DNA from: Tetrahymena thermophila SB210
Taxonomy: Eukaryota > Ciliophora > Oligohymenophorea > Hymenostomatida > Tetrahymenidae
DNA length: 64,000 nt
NCBI RefSeq assembly: GCF_000189635.1
Contig: NW_002476413.1
Location: 1,013,501 to 1,077,500 of the forward strand
Reading direction: 5' to 3'
The position numbers and the translations under genes are program-made. Of this stretch, positions 52,804 to 64,000 are shown piece after piece (the first letter of the stretch is position 1; each line of letters begins with the position of its first letter). The notes beneath the pieces are model-generated. The model was given only the letters and a program-made list of their open reading frames with translations, was not told where the DNA came from and made no database searches.

Positions 52804-53267
52804 AGCATTTAATTAATTAAATTTTAAATGACGATTTAATACAAAATTAATCTCTTGTAAATGGATATATTTTTTAAATTCATTGTATTTATTCATATTT
52901 TTTTTATCCTTAAAATTTTTTTATAATAAACATTTTTATTAAATAAAAAATTAAGAGCCTTTTGTTTTTCATAAAATTACAGGATGATCTGTCAGATAAA
53001 TTCTGATAAATATAAATAAAAAAACAAGAAGGCTACTTATCATTCAAATTTTCAATAACTAGATTAGCTATATATGATAAATCAAAATATCAATTTTTTA
53101 TTAAATTTAATATTCCAACTTCATTGTGTTCAAAATTATATAATTTTTAGATATTTATACAAAACTAAATCCAATTTCAATAATATATTATTTATTTGAT
53201 ATTTTTCAATTAAATATTGAATATTTTGATAATTTGATTTATATTAAATTACAATTCCACAAATTAT
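52804..53267. other. Spacer
   Basis: A/T-rich, no gene; 5' flank of the multi-pass membrane protein. Confidence 0.5.
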
Positions 53268-54943
53268 ATGTTTATTAATTACTCTAAAGTGATAGCTAAA
53301 GATCAACGAAACTGGATAGCTTTTTTAACTGGACTTTAATAAATATCTGAATTTATATCTTTATCAAATGCAGTGATAATGGTTAGATATGAAGGAATAC
53401 TCTTCTTGCCTATAATTTTGATCCTATCAATAATATTAAATAAGTATTTAATTTTCTTATGGCATAATCATTATAATTTATATTCTTCGGGATAAAATAT
53501 TATTCTAACATTATTAGGATTTATTCCTCAATTAATAACATAATAATACTTTTAGTATAGGATGTAAGAATGTACTATTCATCATTTTGTTACTATTATG
53601 CACGTCATCTTTATAGTGATGTATGGAAATGATGGGTTAAACTATTTGGTACCTGTTATTTTAGGGTTTATTAATTTTTTTAGTTTTTTAAACTACTCCT
53701 ATCATTTAAAATACAAAAATAATATTATTCCCCTGATCATCTAATCAGTAGAGATTTCTATTGGAGGTATTTTAAATGCTTTGTTATTATTTCTCTGCTT
53801 AAAAGATTCAATCACTGAGTATTTGTTTATAATAGTAATTCTAATTGAAAGTATATGGTTTTGTATTAAATATTCCTTTAGATTTCAAGATATTTTTGAA
53901 TCTTAACTTGCTGGATTTAATAGAGTTAAGATAAGAGATAGATATAAAAATAAAATTTACAGCGACAAGGAAATTAATTCTAAAAGAATACTGCCATTTG
54001 CATTTGTTTGTCAAAATATAATTCTAATTATAATTGACTTCTTGCTAAATGATATCTACTTTTTAAAAAAACTCAGATTCTTGATCTATGTTTGCTTCAC
54101 ACTTTACATCCCTTCTACTATATATATTTTAAAAAAATGGATTTACTTTCTAAAATATGGCACTCATATAAAAAATATAAGGTTACAATAATTAGAAATA
54201 AATGGTAATCTAATTGAATTAGATAAGAATACACAATTTTAAAAGCATGAAAACTAAATAAATTACATAATATATGAAACATAATTTGATATATTTAAGT
54301 ATATTCTTAATAAAGTCATAAAAGATTAAAGAAGATTTTTCTCATTTTAAATATATTAGCAAGATATTTTAAATTCATTTTAAATTAAATTGGTTGAATA
54401 AGATATACTTTTAGATATTGTTTTTGCTGATTTAAAGTTCTTGGAAATAATATTTAATTCCCTCATTTTCAATTAATTATATTTTCTTTAATATGAAATA
54501 AATGTAAAAAATACTGGACCCTTTTTAAAAGAATAGTTTGTTTAGTGTTTTTTCAAAACATTTTACTAACTTTCTTTATGTAAAGTGAATTATTTAAATT
54601 TAGTTAACGAATTTTCACCCTTTGAAAATAATAAAATTTGTTAATAAATTCTTGCATATGTTGTAGCATACAACAAAAATATATCTAATTTATTACTTAA
54701 TAATCCTAAACGTGTGATATATGATTTGTTTGAATTGTATTGAATTTATTATTTTAAATTGTAATAAATAGTTTGCTTGATGTTTTTAAAAATTCTTAAT
54801 TTAATTTCTTTTTATCTTTAAACGGTATTGAGTTAAATAGTAAAGAATATTATGGATCAACTTCTGAAAATTATTTTAAAATTAAAAAAGATACAATAAA
54901 TTTTTTTCATCAATATATTATAAAAGATAATTATTTCAAATGA
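53268..54943 (+). CDS. Multi-pass membrane protein of unknown function
   Basis: Frame from ATG 53268 to TGA 54741. A 35-nt GT..AG interval (54737-54771) removes that stop and extends the frame in phase to TGA 54941-54943, giving 547 codons (546 residues). About ten hydrophobic segments lie in residues 15-300 (e.g. GILFLPIILILSIILN, FVTIMHVIFIVMYG, VPVILGFINFFSFL, IGGILNALLLFLCL, YLFIIVILIESIWFCI, IILIIIDFLL). A cytosolic Gln/Lys-rich C-terminal half (about residues 305-546) follows. No signal peptide, no recognised transporter motif. Gln, Phe and Ile dominate. The extra exon after the first TGA (LSLNGIELNSKEYYGSTSEN) reads as ordinary protein, so I prefer the longer model. Confidence 0.75.
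54737..54771 (+). other. 35-nt intron
   Basis: GTATTGAATTT..AATAAATAG. It removes an in-frame TGA and restores a 59-codon open frame downstream. Same length as the intron at 4447-4481. Confidence 0.55.
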
Positions 54944-55539
54944 TAATTGAGTTTATTAATTTATTTTTTGAAATATAATCCCACCTTATTATCTTTTTAA
55001 AATAAAATTAATATCGTTGAACAATAAAAAATTGAAAGTATATAATATTAAGTAAACAAAATTATCAGTTAACTATACCTTAATAGCCAATAACTCTATT
55101 CAACATAACTAGCCAATAAATTCAAAAATTCTCATTAGCTATTTTTTTTAAACACCACCCATAATATCCAAATTACTTAAAAACTTTATTTATACATATT
55201 TATTAAATTCCATATATAGCCAAATGTAAAAGTAAATTTTTTTTAAATAATCGTTGTCCAATAAAATTGCTTTTTAGGCTAAATAAGTAAATAAATTTTA
55301 TTAGAAACTTAAATAGATAAATTAAGCAATTTTATTTAACATTTAGTAGAAAAAAAGATTTCTTATTATTTCTGAAATTGAATTCAAAATGAATCTATTT
55401 TAACTATCAAATTTAAAGATTGATAATTTATTGCTTTAATTTTTTCTTTTTTTAGATAATTAATAATATTTATTGAGAGTTAGTGATCAGATTAGGTAAT
55501 TTTTGATTAATTAATTAATTTAGATATTTTTAGTTAAAA
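54944..55539. other. Spacer
   Basis: No gene. Contains two AGCCAATAA repeats near 55085 and 55110 and the 5' flank of the ABC transporter. Confidence 0.45.
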
Positions 55540-58500
55540 ATGCTTGATTAAATAAGAGTAGTTTTTCTAAAAAACTATATTGTCTTAGTTAGATCCAAGG
55601 TTTTTATTCAAAGCATATATGTACCCATTCTTTGTACACTATTTTCATGCTTAGCTTAAAATGTAGATAGCCTTGCTGGATTAAAAACTCTTTGGCCAAT
55701 GTAAACTAAAATTTAAAAATCCTGTTTTTTTACTAAATTTGTAAATAAGGTATTAATGCATGTCTATCAATGGATATATTAGATATGCATCGATGGAAAT
55801 AGTACAAGAAAAAAAAGACTAACAGAGAGAAAATCAAAAAATTATGGGCTTGACCCACTGGAATTACATGATGGGATAACTACTCTTTAGTACTTGCATT
55901 TGCGTAATAATTGGTATCTTTTATTACACAGCATGCTCTATTGGTGGAGTTTATGAGGGTATCAATTTTATGAAAGGCATTATTTTATATATAGCTTTTG
56001 TAATTGCAATGGTTTGTAAATTATATTTTTTGACCTCCTTCTTCACTAGCCAGAAACTTGCTTCAGATATAATATCTTTAGTCAATTTATTCTTTAGCTT
56101 TGTGTATATCTTTGTCCTCTTATCTGACGTTCGTAATGATAAAATATTCATTATTTTACTTTCACTCGCTCCATAAGCAGCTTTAACTCTTGGCTTAATG
56201 GGTGATGGTTGGAGCATATTGAACAAGTAAGTTCATATTAATGATATTAAGATTGATTTATTTATTGATTAATTAATTAATTGATAGTTATTTTTTAACA
56301 TTTATAAATGTCTCAATTCATTTTAATTTTAAACAAATTTCTACTTTTTTTTTTTAAAGATTATCAATTAGTTTTGTAAACTTTTCAGTGGATGAAGCCA
56401 TTCTTGTTTTACTTTTCGATATTGCTGTTTATCTCTTACTTTATCTCTACTTAGATTAAATTTGGCCAAACGAATATGGAACTTAAAAAAGCCCACTCTT
56501 CATATTTCAATCGATTAAGAAATTATGTTGCAAATAACAAAGCTAGAGTTAACAATAGCAAAATGCAACAGTAGAATATGTTGAATTTAATGATTTAGAA
56601 TTAGCTTCTTAAAACTTTGATAGAGAGGCTCCTCTCTAATAATAAGTTGCAGGTGTTTTAAATTAAGTTGAAGATAAAAGCAGTGCTTTATATCATCAAT
56701 AAATAGATACATCTAATCTTGTAAAGAGTTTGCAAATTTCAAACCTGACAAAGCATTTCCATGGTTATTATGCTGTCAAATAATTAACACTAAGTTTATA
56801 TGAGGGTTAAATCTTTTGTCTTTTAGGACACAATGGTATGTTTTTACAATATATAATAGATAAACAATATTTATTATTTATTTAAAATTAGGTGCAGGAA
56901 AAACAACAACAATAAATCTTATTACTGGTATGATTCAAAAATCACATGGTTAAGTTACTATGAATGGATTAGATCTTGACAAGGATTTAGATGAAATTAG
57001 AAGAAGTATTGGATTATGCAGTTAAAAGAATATTCTGTATGACAATCTAACTGTGGAAGATCATTTGTGGTTTTATGCTAGAATAAAATTGATTCCAGAC
57101 TAAATTATTTAAGAAGACATTTAAAATATAATAAGCAAATGTAATCTTCATAATGAAAGATTTAAATATGCATAACACCTCTCAGGAGGTAATAAGCGTA
57201 AATTATGCTTAGCAATTGCATTAATTGGAAAGTCCAAATTTATTTTCTTGGATGAACCTACTTCTGGTAATTTTTTAAATGTATTATAATTTAATTTATG
57301 TCATAATTAATATTTAATAGGTGTAGATGTTATAACAAGAAGATAAATTTGGGATATTCTAAGAGAAGTTAAAAATGAAGGGAGAATAATTATCCTAACT
57401 ACTCATCATTTAGAAGAAGCAGAGGCTTTAGCTGATAGAATAGGAATTATGGCTTAAGGTTAGTTGCTATGCTTAGGAACAGTCGATTACATAATTCATA
57501 AATTTGGAGTAGGCTATTTCTTGAAAGTATAAAGTAAAAGTGAAAATGAAACAGAAATAAATCAATTCATCCAAAAAAAAGCTTAATTAGAGTCTATTGT
57601 TAAACATTATATTCCAAATTGCTAAAAGGATCCTTAGACATAGGAGTAAAGTTTAAAGTTTTTGCTACCATTTAGTAGCACTAGTTAATTCAGTGATTTA
57701 TTCAAATAACTTGAATCTGGTAAATTCAAATTTATACAATTTAACAGAATTATAAAAAAATGACTTTATTTATCACAATGAATTAATCAGATTTTTTATC
57801 AATATTATTCCAAAAAAATTAAGTGTTTAATGTTTTAAATATTAATTAATGATAACTTTTAAATTGAAAAATAATTTAATTAATTAATAGACAGAGATAT
57901 AATGATAAATTTGCAAATAAACTCCTTAGAAGATGTTTTCGTAAGTATTGGGACAGATGAATAAAGATATTTCAATTTGGAATAGCAGTAACAGTAATAA
58001 TAAAGATAAAACGATATTGGTTACTCTGATTTTTCTAACATTTAAATTCCTGAATTTCTTAAAGACGAACCATTTTTCTCTTTTTAAACTTAAACTTAAG
58101 TAATTGCAATTAGAAGAATCAAAATGCTATTTAAGAACCCAGTCTAAATTATTTCTTACATATTTCCTTTTACTATTATTGGAATCGGCTACTTTTTTGC
58201 TCACTAAGCCAAAGATAGTTTTGAAGTTTTCTAAATATTTGTTACTATAGGTATGAATTATTGATAAATATTGTAAACATATTAATGCATAAAAATAAAA
58301 TAAAATAAAATAGCCATTTGCTTTATCTGCAACTCAACTGGAACCACATTTATCATTGAGAGAGAAAAGAATTTGCTATACACTCTAAGAGTTATGGGAT
58401 GCAAATTAATACCTTATTGGTTTGGAACTTTTATAATTGACTTCATCTTAGCTATGTTTTACTTCTTAGTCGTAATAATAATAGCCTATTATTGCAATAT

Positions 58501-60280
58501 AAGATCAGTAGTTGGTGAAAATTTTTAACATATTTCATACAAGTCTTTTGTAACAGTTTTTACTGGTGTAGCAACTTCTTATTCTTACAGTTATATGTTT
58601 GAAAAATCTTACACTGCCTATATGGCCTTCCCTTTATTTTAGTTGTTTGTTAACTTTTACTTAGGACTAGCTTTTATTCTCCTCAGTGCAAAGTTTTCTC
58701 CGTGTTAAATTATAAGCTATGTATTTTTCCCACTTGGAGTGAACAGCTTAGGGATAGGTATGTATCTTAAATAAAATTTTTTCAAATAAATTTATTCTTA
58801 AAAAAGATAATTCAAAAGATCCTGAGAGTATGCCAGTTCTTTACTTTGGTTACAGTTCTTTGAACACTATAGCTTTAATTTCAAGTATATTACACTTGAT
58901 ATTTGCAATGTATCTAGAAAAATCTTAAATACTTTCCTATTGTAAGAGGAAAAATTAATTCACTCCAATTGTATAGATTTAAAGGGATCCAGATGTAATT
59001 TAAGAAGAATAGAGGTCCTCTTCTTAAATCGATCCAATTACAGCAAGGAATATTAGTAAGTAATACGACAATTAGTACTTAGCTATAAACGGAATTAGTT
59101 TTGGTGTTTAAAAAAAATAAATATTTGGCTTACTTGGTCCTAACGGAGCCGGTAAAACAACTACTTTTAATATACTTACTGCAAAGGATAGTTCATCTTC
59201 AGGATAGGTTTTTGTCAACTAAGAATAAGCAATTTAAACTAATGAAAATGCATGGTAAAATGTAGGAATCTGCTCTTAATTTGATAATCTTTGGGATGAT
59301 TTGACTGTTTATGATCACCTTGCCCTTTTTGCATCTCTAAAGGGGCTATAAGGAGAAAAAAGAGAAAGGGCAATAAAGTATAAAAAAAATTATTTATATT
59401 TTTTTATTATTAGCATAACAAATTAAATAAATATATAGGTACTTTACATAAACTCTCCAGTTAGAAGCTTATATTGATAGGAAATCTGAAATACTATCAG
59501 GTGGTAATAAAAGAAAATTATGTGTAGGAATGGCATTAATTGGCTCACCTAATGTTTAGTTTTTTGATGAACCATCTAGTGGATTGGATCCTATTGCAAA
59601 AAGATTCCTTTGGAATACCTTAAAATAAAATCTTTAACTTAAAGATGCATCTATCGTACTAACAACTCACTCAATGAACGAAGCAGAGTCTCTATGCTCT
59701 AAGATAGGTAAAACTTATATAGATGATGTGTGCAAATATATTTTGCTTTTTTTAACACATGATTGGAAATTAATATTTATTTTTATTTAAAAAGGTATTG
59801 TTGTTAATGGATAATTCTAATGTATGGGATCTCCTGAACATTTATCAAATAAATATGGATAAGGATATAGATTAAAGCTAATAAAGAATCCTAATTGTTT
59901 TTCTTAAGAGATCGATTCAATAATTTTAAATTCTTTTTAAAATGCAATTAAAATAATTGATTAAGAAAAAACACTTATTTACTAAATACCAACATAATAT
60001 TTTATCTTTTCAAGAGTTTTCGATCTTGTAGAAAATAATCTTAAAAATAAAATTGAATAGTATAGTATACATCACACTAATTTAGAACAAATATTCTCAT
60101 ATTTTGCAACCTTCTAACAATAATTTATTGATCCACCTATTTCTTAGTCTGAAGTTTAAGTCTGTAGTTGTGAGGTAAAAATTTTATTATAAATTATAAG
60201 TTTTACAATAAAATTAAATAAAATAGGGTATGAATGCACTACGTTGGTGTACAATGTGTTGCTGTTGCTGTGTATGGTGA
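55540..60280 (+). CDS. Full-size ABCA-subfamily ABC transporter
   Basis: About 1,340 residues in about ten exons, ATG at 55540, TGA at 60278. The first intron is 55701-55749 (49 nt). Order is TM-NBD-TM-NBD. N-terminal segment [20 protein letters not shown], then the ABCA motif [20 protein letters not shown], five or six membrane helices, and the DQIWPNEYG motif. NBD1 has Walker [11 protein letters not shown] (split by an intron at about 56836-56891), signature LSGGNKRKL, Walker [12 protein letters not shown] and H-loop [14 protein letters not shown]. It is followed by LEDVFVSIG, which marks the ABCA regulatory region. NBD2 has [40 protein letters not shown] and LEQIFSYF. Both sites keep all catalytic residues. 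The large extracellular loops of animal ABCA proteins are absent. The last exon adds a Cys cluster ([10 protein letters not shown]). Predicted role: ATP-driven lipid transport; substrate unknown. Confidence 0.9.
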
Positions 60281-62176
60281 ATAAATACTTTAAATAAATT
60301 AATGTTATTTGTTATAATTTTTATTGATAAATAAATTTTTTTCAACTTAATAAAATTAAAAAAAATATCATATGTATAATTAGTGGAATAGATCATTTAA
60401 GTAGAATTATTATAAATTTATTCAAAAGCTTGTTATTTTGTTTACTGTTTAAAATTTTACCTTAATTTCTCATTTTAGCTCTATAAGTATTTTACTAAGG
60501 AGTATTAAATTATAAATAAAATTGATAACAATTTAATCGAGTGGATTATTTCTTTACTTATAGAAATTTTTTTATGTTCAATAAATTGAAAAATTAATAT
60601 CTCAAAAAAATTTTTAATTTGATTAATTTGATGATAAATCAACAAGAGGAACCATTTTATAAGTAAATTTTTAATTTGATTAATTTGATGATAAATCAAC
60701 AAGAGGAACCATTTTATAAGTAATTAAATAAAAAAAAATTAAAGATTGAATTACTACAAAATTATTTTATGATAAAATATTACCCTCAACCCTCACCTTA
60801 CATCTATTAATATATTAATTAGAAATATATACTTAACGATAAACCTAATTTAACTTAATTAATATGATTACACTCAACAAATTAAATAGAAAAACTAAGA
60901 CTAATGTATAGTAATTGTAGCGGATTAATAATACTTAACATAACTTAATAATTATGTTAATAATAATATACAACTCGAAACACATCAGTATCGAACTTAA
61001 ATATTATTATTAGTATACAACTAGTTTACCAGTATTAAAATTAATAACAGCAATCTTAATTGATTATTATAAGACTATGTACTTAATATTAATACTAAAT
61101 AGTGTTAGATTTTGTCACTCAATAAAATATTAATCAAAAACTATAAAAATAAAATAATAACCAAATCTTAAAATTATAATATCAAAAGGAAAAGTCAGTG
61201 ATTATAAGTCTATTCTTATATAACCAATAAGAAAAGCTTGATCATTAATCAAACAAGTCTACAGTGCTTATCAACAATAATTGGCACCATTGTATTTTAA
61301 ATTCCTTATTACTCCACTTTGTTCCTATAAACAATAGTGTATATTAATTAAAATTTGTATATTTATTATAGTAATGCATTCACTTCTCATTCCCTTATAG
61401 CCATTTAAATTATTAATAATAAAAGTTGAAATTAAAAGTTAAGTTTGGAAGTAAATGTTCAAAATATGTTTGTCTTAATTAAAGAGGAATTATAGTGCAT
61501 GCAATTTTTTCAAACAAACAATTTATTTTTTATATTAAATATTAATTAACTTTAAATTTAAAACTTATTTAATAAAAATAATATTAAATTAAATGAGATT
61601 GAATACTTTTTATCATTTAGAATTAATTAAAATATCAGGAAGAGGAAGGAAGTATCCACTAATAAATTTTTATTAAAAGAAATAAATAAAAGAAAGATAA
61701 TAAAAACATATGACTACTGGTTATAATTAATTGTATATGATTTATAATTCTAATTTATTTCTAAAAAATAAAGTTATTTGCTTTAAGTATTTTAGAAATA
61801 ACAAGTTGAAATTACTAATTTGTGTTACTAATTAATTATTAATACAATTATTTGGGAATATAATTTATTTGTACTTAATCATGCTTGAAATCTAATCAGT
61901 TATTACCATCCATTAATTAAAAAGTACATTTAATAATACTTTTCTCATAATTACTTTCAATGAATGAATGAATGATGTTTGTGATATTAGAGTATTTTGT
62001 TAATTAAAAGACTTATAATATTCAAATCTTAATATATTATATCAAATTCATTATTTTTGCATTAATTATTTACAAATTATAGCAATAATTAAATAAATCC
62101 TTTTTTAAATTTTGCTTAAAGTAAAAGGATAAAACATAGTTATTTTAAGGCAATTATAAAATAATTTTTTCATAAT
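60281..62176. other. AT-rich spacer, 1.9 kb
   Basis: No gene seen. Contains a perfect 57-bp tandem duplication (60609-60722), a TAACATAACTTAATAATTAT..GTTAA palindromic patch near 60940, and ATG-poor A/T sequence. Confidence 0.5.
60609..60722. repeat. 57-bp perfect tandem duplication
   Basis: Two head-to-tail identical copies, each containing TTTGATGATAAATCAACAAG and GAGGAACCATTTTATAAGTA. Identity suggests a recent event or an assembly artefact. Non-coding, 3' of the ABC transporter. Confidence 0.85.
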
Positions 62177-64000
62177 ATGATTTCAGAAAATGCGTATGAG
62201 ATATTAAAGGAAGATTTTAAAAATTGTAATGAGTAGTTTATTTAAATAGTAAAATTGTCTCCTCGTTATGTTTCTTCCAAATCTGGAAATAGGGATAAGA
62301 ATCAACCACAAAAATAATAAACTTTTGATGGATCATAGAACTTAAAAAAGTTAAAAGATATTACTCCTTAATACGGATTGGAGCTTATCAACAGACATCT
62401 AAAATAATTTGAAAAAGTATAAGAATAGACTAAAAATGAACAACCTAATAACATTATTTTAAATAATAAATATGCAACAAATGAAAATGATAAAAAGATT
62501 AAAATAGTTAATTCTGAAAAAAGTCCATTAAATAAATAAATGCTGATCAGTAGATTTATTTAAAGAAATCAGAAGGAGCTAACTTAAAATTATGAAAATA
62601 TAGAAGAGGATCTCAAAAAACCATTTGGTTTTAGAACTTAAATAACTGAGAATCCCTTAGAATAAGAAGTAGATAAAAGAATTGATACTATATCAACTGC
62701 TAATAAAAATAAATAAGGAGTATAAAAATAGAACGAATGCTTCTAAAATACAGTTTGTAATTTTAGAAGAAATTAAAATAATAATAACCATAATAAACCT
62801 TCAACTTCTCCAAATTAGATGGAAATACAGAATGATTTCAACATTAATAATAGTAGTGGAAAAAGAACCCCAAACTTGTCAAATAACAAAAGACCTGATG
62901 AAAATGTGTAATCAAGTGGACTATTTGGATGTGTATCTAATACAATATATAGTTAAAATGTATACAATAGGATTATTTTAAAGTAAACTGAAAGGAAAAG
63001 GATGAAACTTCAAAGCATAGGATAAATAAATGATATTAATTGTGTTCCTTTATAGTCCATTTAAGGTTTGGATGAAGCACCATTAACCCAAAAGGCTTCA
63101 TAGACCAAATAAAATTTTTACATAAACACTAAGACTAAAATGTCTCATTCCTTTTATAACCCAGACAATAAAAGCAATGTAAAAAAGTAGCAGTCAGGAA
63201 ATTTAATATCTTAGCCTTCTCAAAGTTTCTATTAAGTTGATTCAGATATTTCATTTAGTCCTAATAAATAGTAAACTTAGCGAAATAGACCTTAAACCCA
63301 TTAATAATTTAGAAGAAAAATATATTCTTCACACTTAAATTAGAATAATTAGCAGTAGGACTCGTCATTTAATTTAAATTTAACAAGCAGGAATTCTAAA
63401 AACAGAATCAGGATAGCCTCTCCACATTTACAAAACAACTAAACTAGTATTAATTCAGTCTTAAATTAATAGAAAAATCCTGAATCACTCTCAAATATTC
63501 AAAAAAATTAGAATTAATAATGTGATTAAACTTTGTTTTAGATACATTCATACCACTCTTAAAACTCTTAAATAAAAAATAAACCATAAATAAATGGATT
63601 ACTAACTTAAGAAGATGAGTCAAATTAAAAATAAAATAAAAGTGATTAAATTAGTAACTCCAATTTAAATAAAAAAAAGTAGGGGATTTTAAAGTAAATG
63701 AATGATTTTAAACAAAGAGTTAACAGAGAGAAAGAAATTAAACAACAAGAAGCTAAATTAAAGAAGAATATAAGTAAAATAGATAAAGAGCTTACAATTG
63801 AAGCAGTAGGATTCACATCCATAAAACCCTTATAAAATTAATTATTGACAAATAATAATCAACTAAAATAAATGACAACTATTCATGATACATTTCCAAA
63901 TAGTTTTACCACCAATGAAGCAAACAATATGAGTATTGTCTAATTGACTGATTAAATAAATATAAGCTCTATTTAATTTGAACAAAAAAACAATAAACTC
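62177..64000 (+). CDS. Asn/Gln/Lys-rich disordered protein (5' part, runs off window)
   Basis: ATG at 62177 (after ATAAT) opens a frame of 608 codons with no TGA up to the window end, so the C-terminus is missing. Composition is dominated by Asn, Gln, Lys and Ser, with short motifs such as KLSPRYVSSKSGNRDKNQPQ and repeated SFYNPDNKSN-like polar runs. A basic-acidic helix with coiled-coil character occurs near codons 560-590 (FKQRVNREKEIKQQEAKLKK). No globular domain or membrane segment is seen in the visible part. No family was recognised. The long uninterrupted frame in A/T-rich sequence is good evidence for coding under the ciliate code. Confidence 0.75.

Noticed and set aside
55951-56226. 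Minus-strand 91-codon frame
   Set aside because: Antisense shadow of the second exon of the ABCA transporter, whose plus-strand frame shows clear membrane helices and family motifs.
1-64000. Telomere (GGGGTT/CCCCAA) repeats, rDNA, CRISPR arrays, bacterial insertion sequences
   Set aside because: None seen on either strand; the window is an internal part of a ciliate chromosome.

Overview
The window looks like macronuclear-type DNA of an oligohymenophorean ciliate, most likely Tetrahymena or a close relative. It is extremely AT-rich. Long reading frames are open only if TAA and TAG are read as glutamine and TGA is the sole stop. Introns are short and AT-rich with GT..AG ends. Start codons usually follow runs of A. 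Read with the standard code almost nothing survives; read with the ciliate code thirteen protein genes appear, several of them long and uninterrupted.

Layout, left to right: a minus-strand helical (TPR-like) protein (1136-2755); a plus-strand zinc-ligand-rich protein (4252-5553); a TMEM43/LUMA-like membrane protein (6591-8570); three tandem minus-strand paralogs of 1061, 1136 and 1258 residues that differ mainly in the number of internal Asn/Gln-rich repeats (9106-12291, 13081-16491, 17514-21290); a Ctr-type copper transporter (23967-24609); a triplicated ~345 bp non-coding repeat (about 24790-25830); a ~12 kb, many-intron IP3-receptor-type calcium channel (26404-38592); a small coiled-coil protein (39024-39635); an unknown protein with an SR-dipeptide tail (41713-42774); two tandem penicillin-acylase-family (S45) Ntn hydrolases with a stray duplicated fragment between them (44382-48355, 49599-52803); a multi-pass membrane protein (53268-54943); a full-size ABCA-type ABC transporter (55540-60280); and a disordered Asn/Gln/Lys-rich protein running off the right edge (62177-64000).

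There is no operon logic; genes stand alone with AT-rich spacers of 0.4-2.7 kb. Clustering is by local duplication (the repeat-bearing trio and the acylase pair). Several genes are membrane transport or signalling proteins (Ca2+ release channel, Cu transporter, ABCA), but I see no evidence that they act together. The most unusual material is the three-paralog locus with its length-variable repeats and a conserved GGGAAA / TATCAATATT upstream element at fixed spacing, a 78-nt near-perfect hairpin between paralogs 1 and 2, the divergent pore filter of the IP3-receptor-like channel, and the acylase pair with a broken third fragment.

Family assignments rest on motifs read by eye; no database search was possible.
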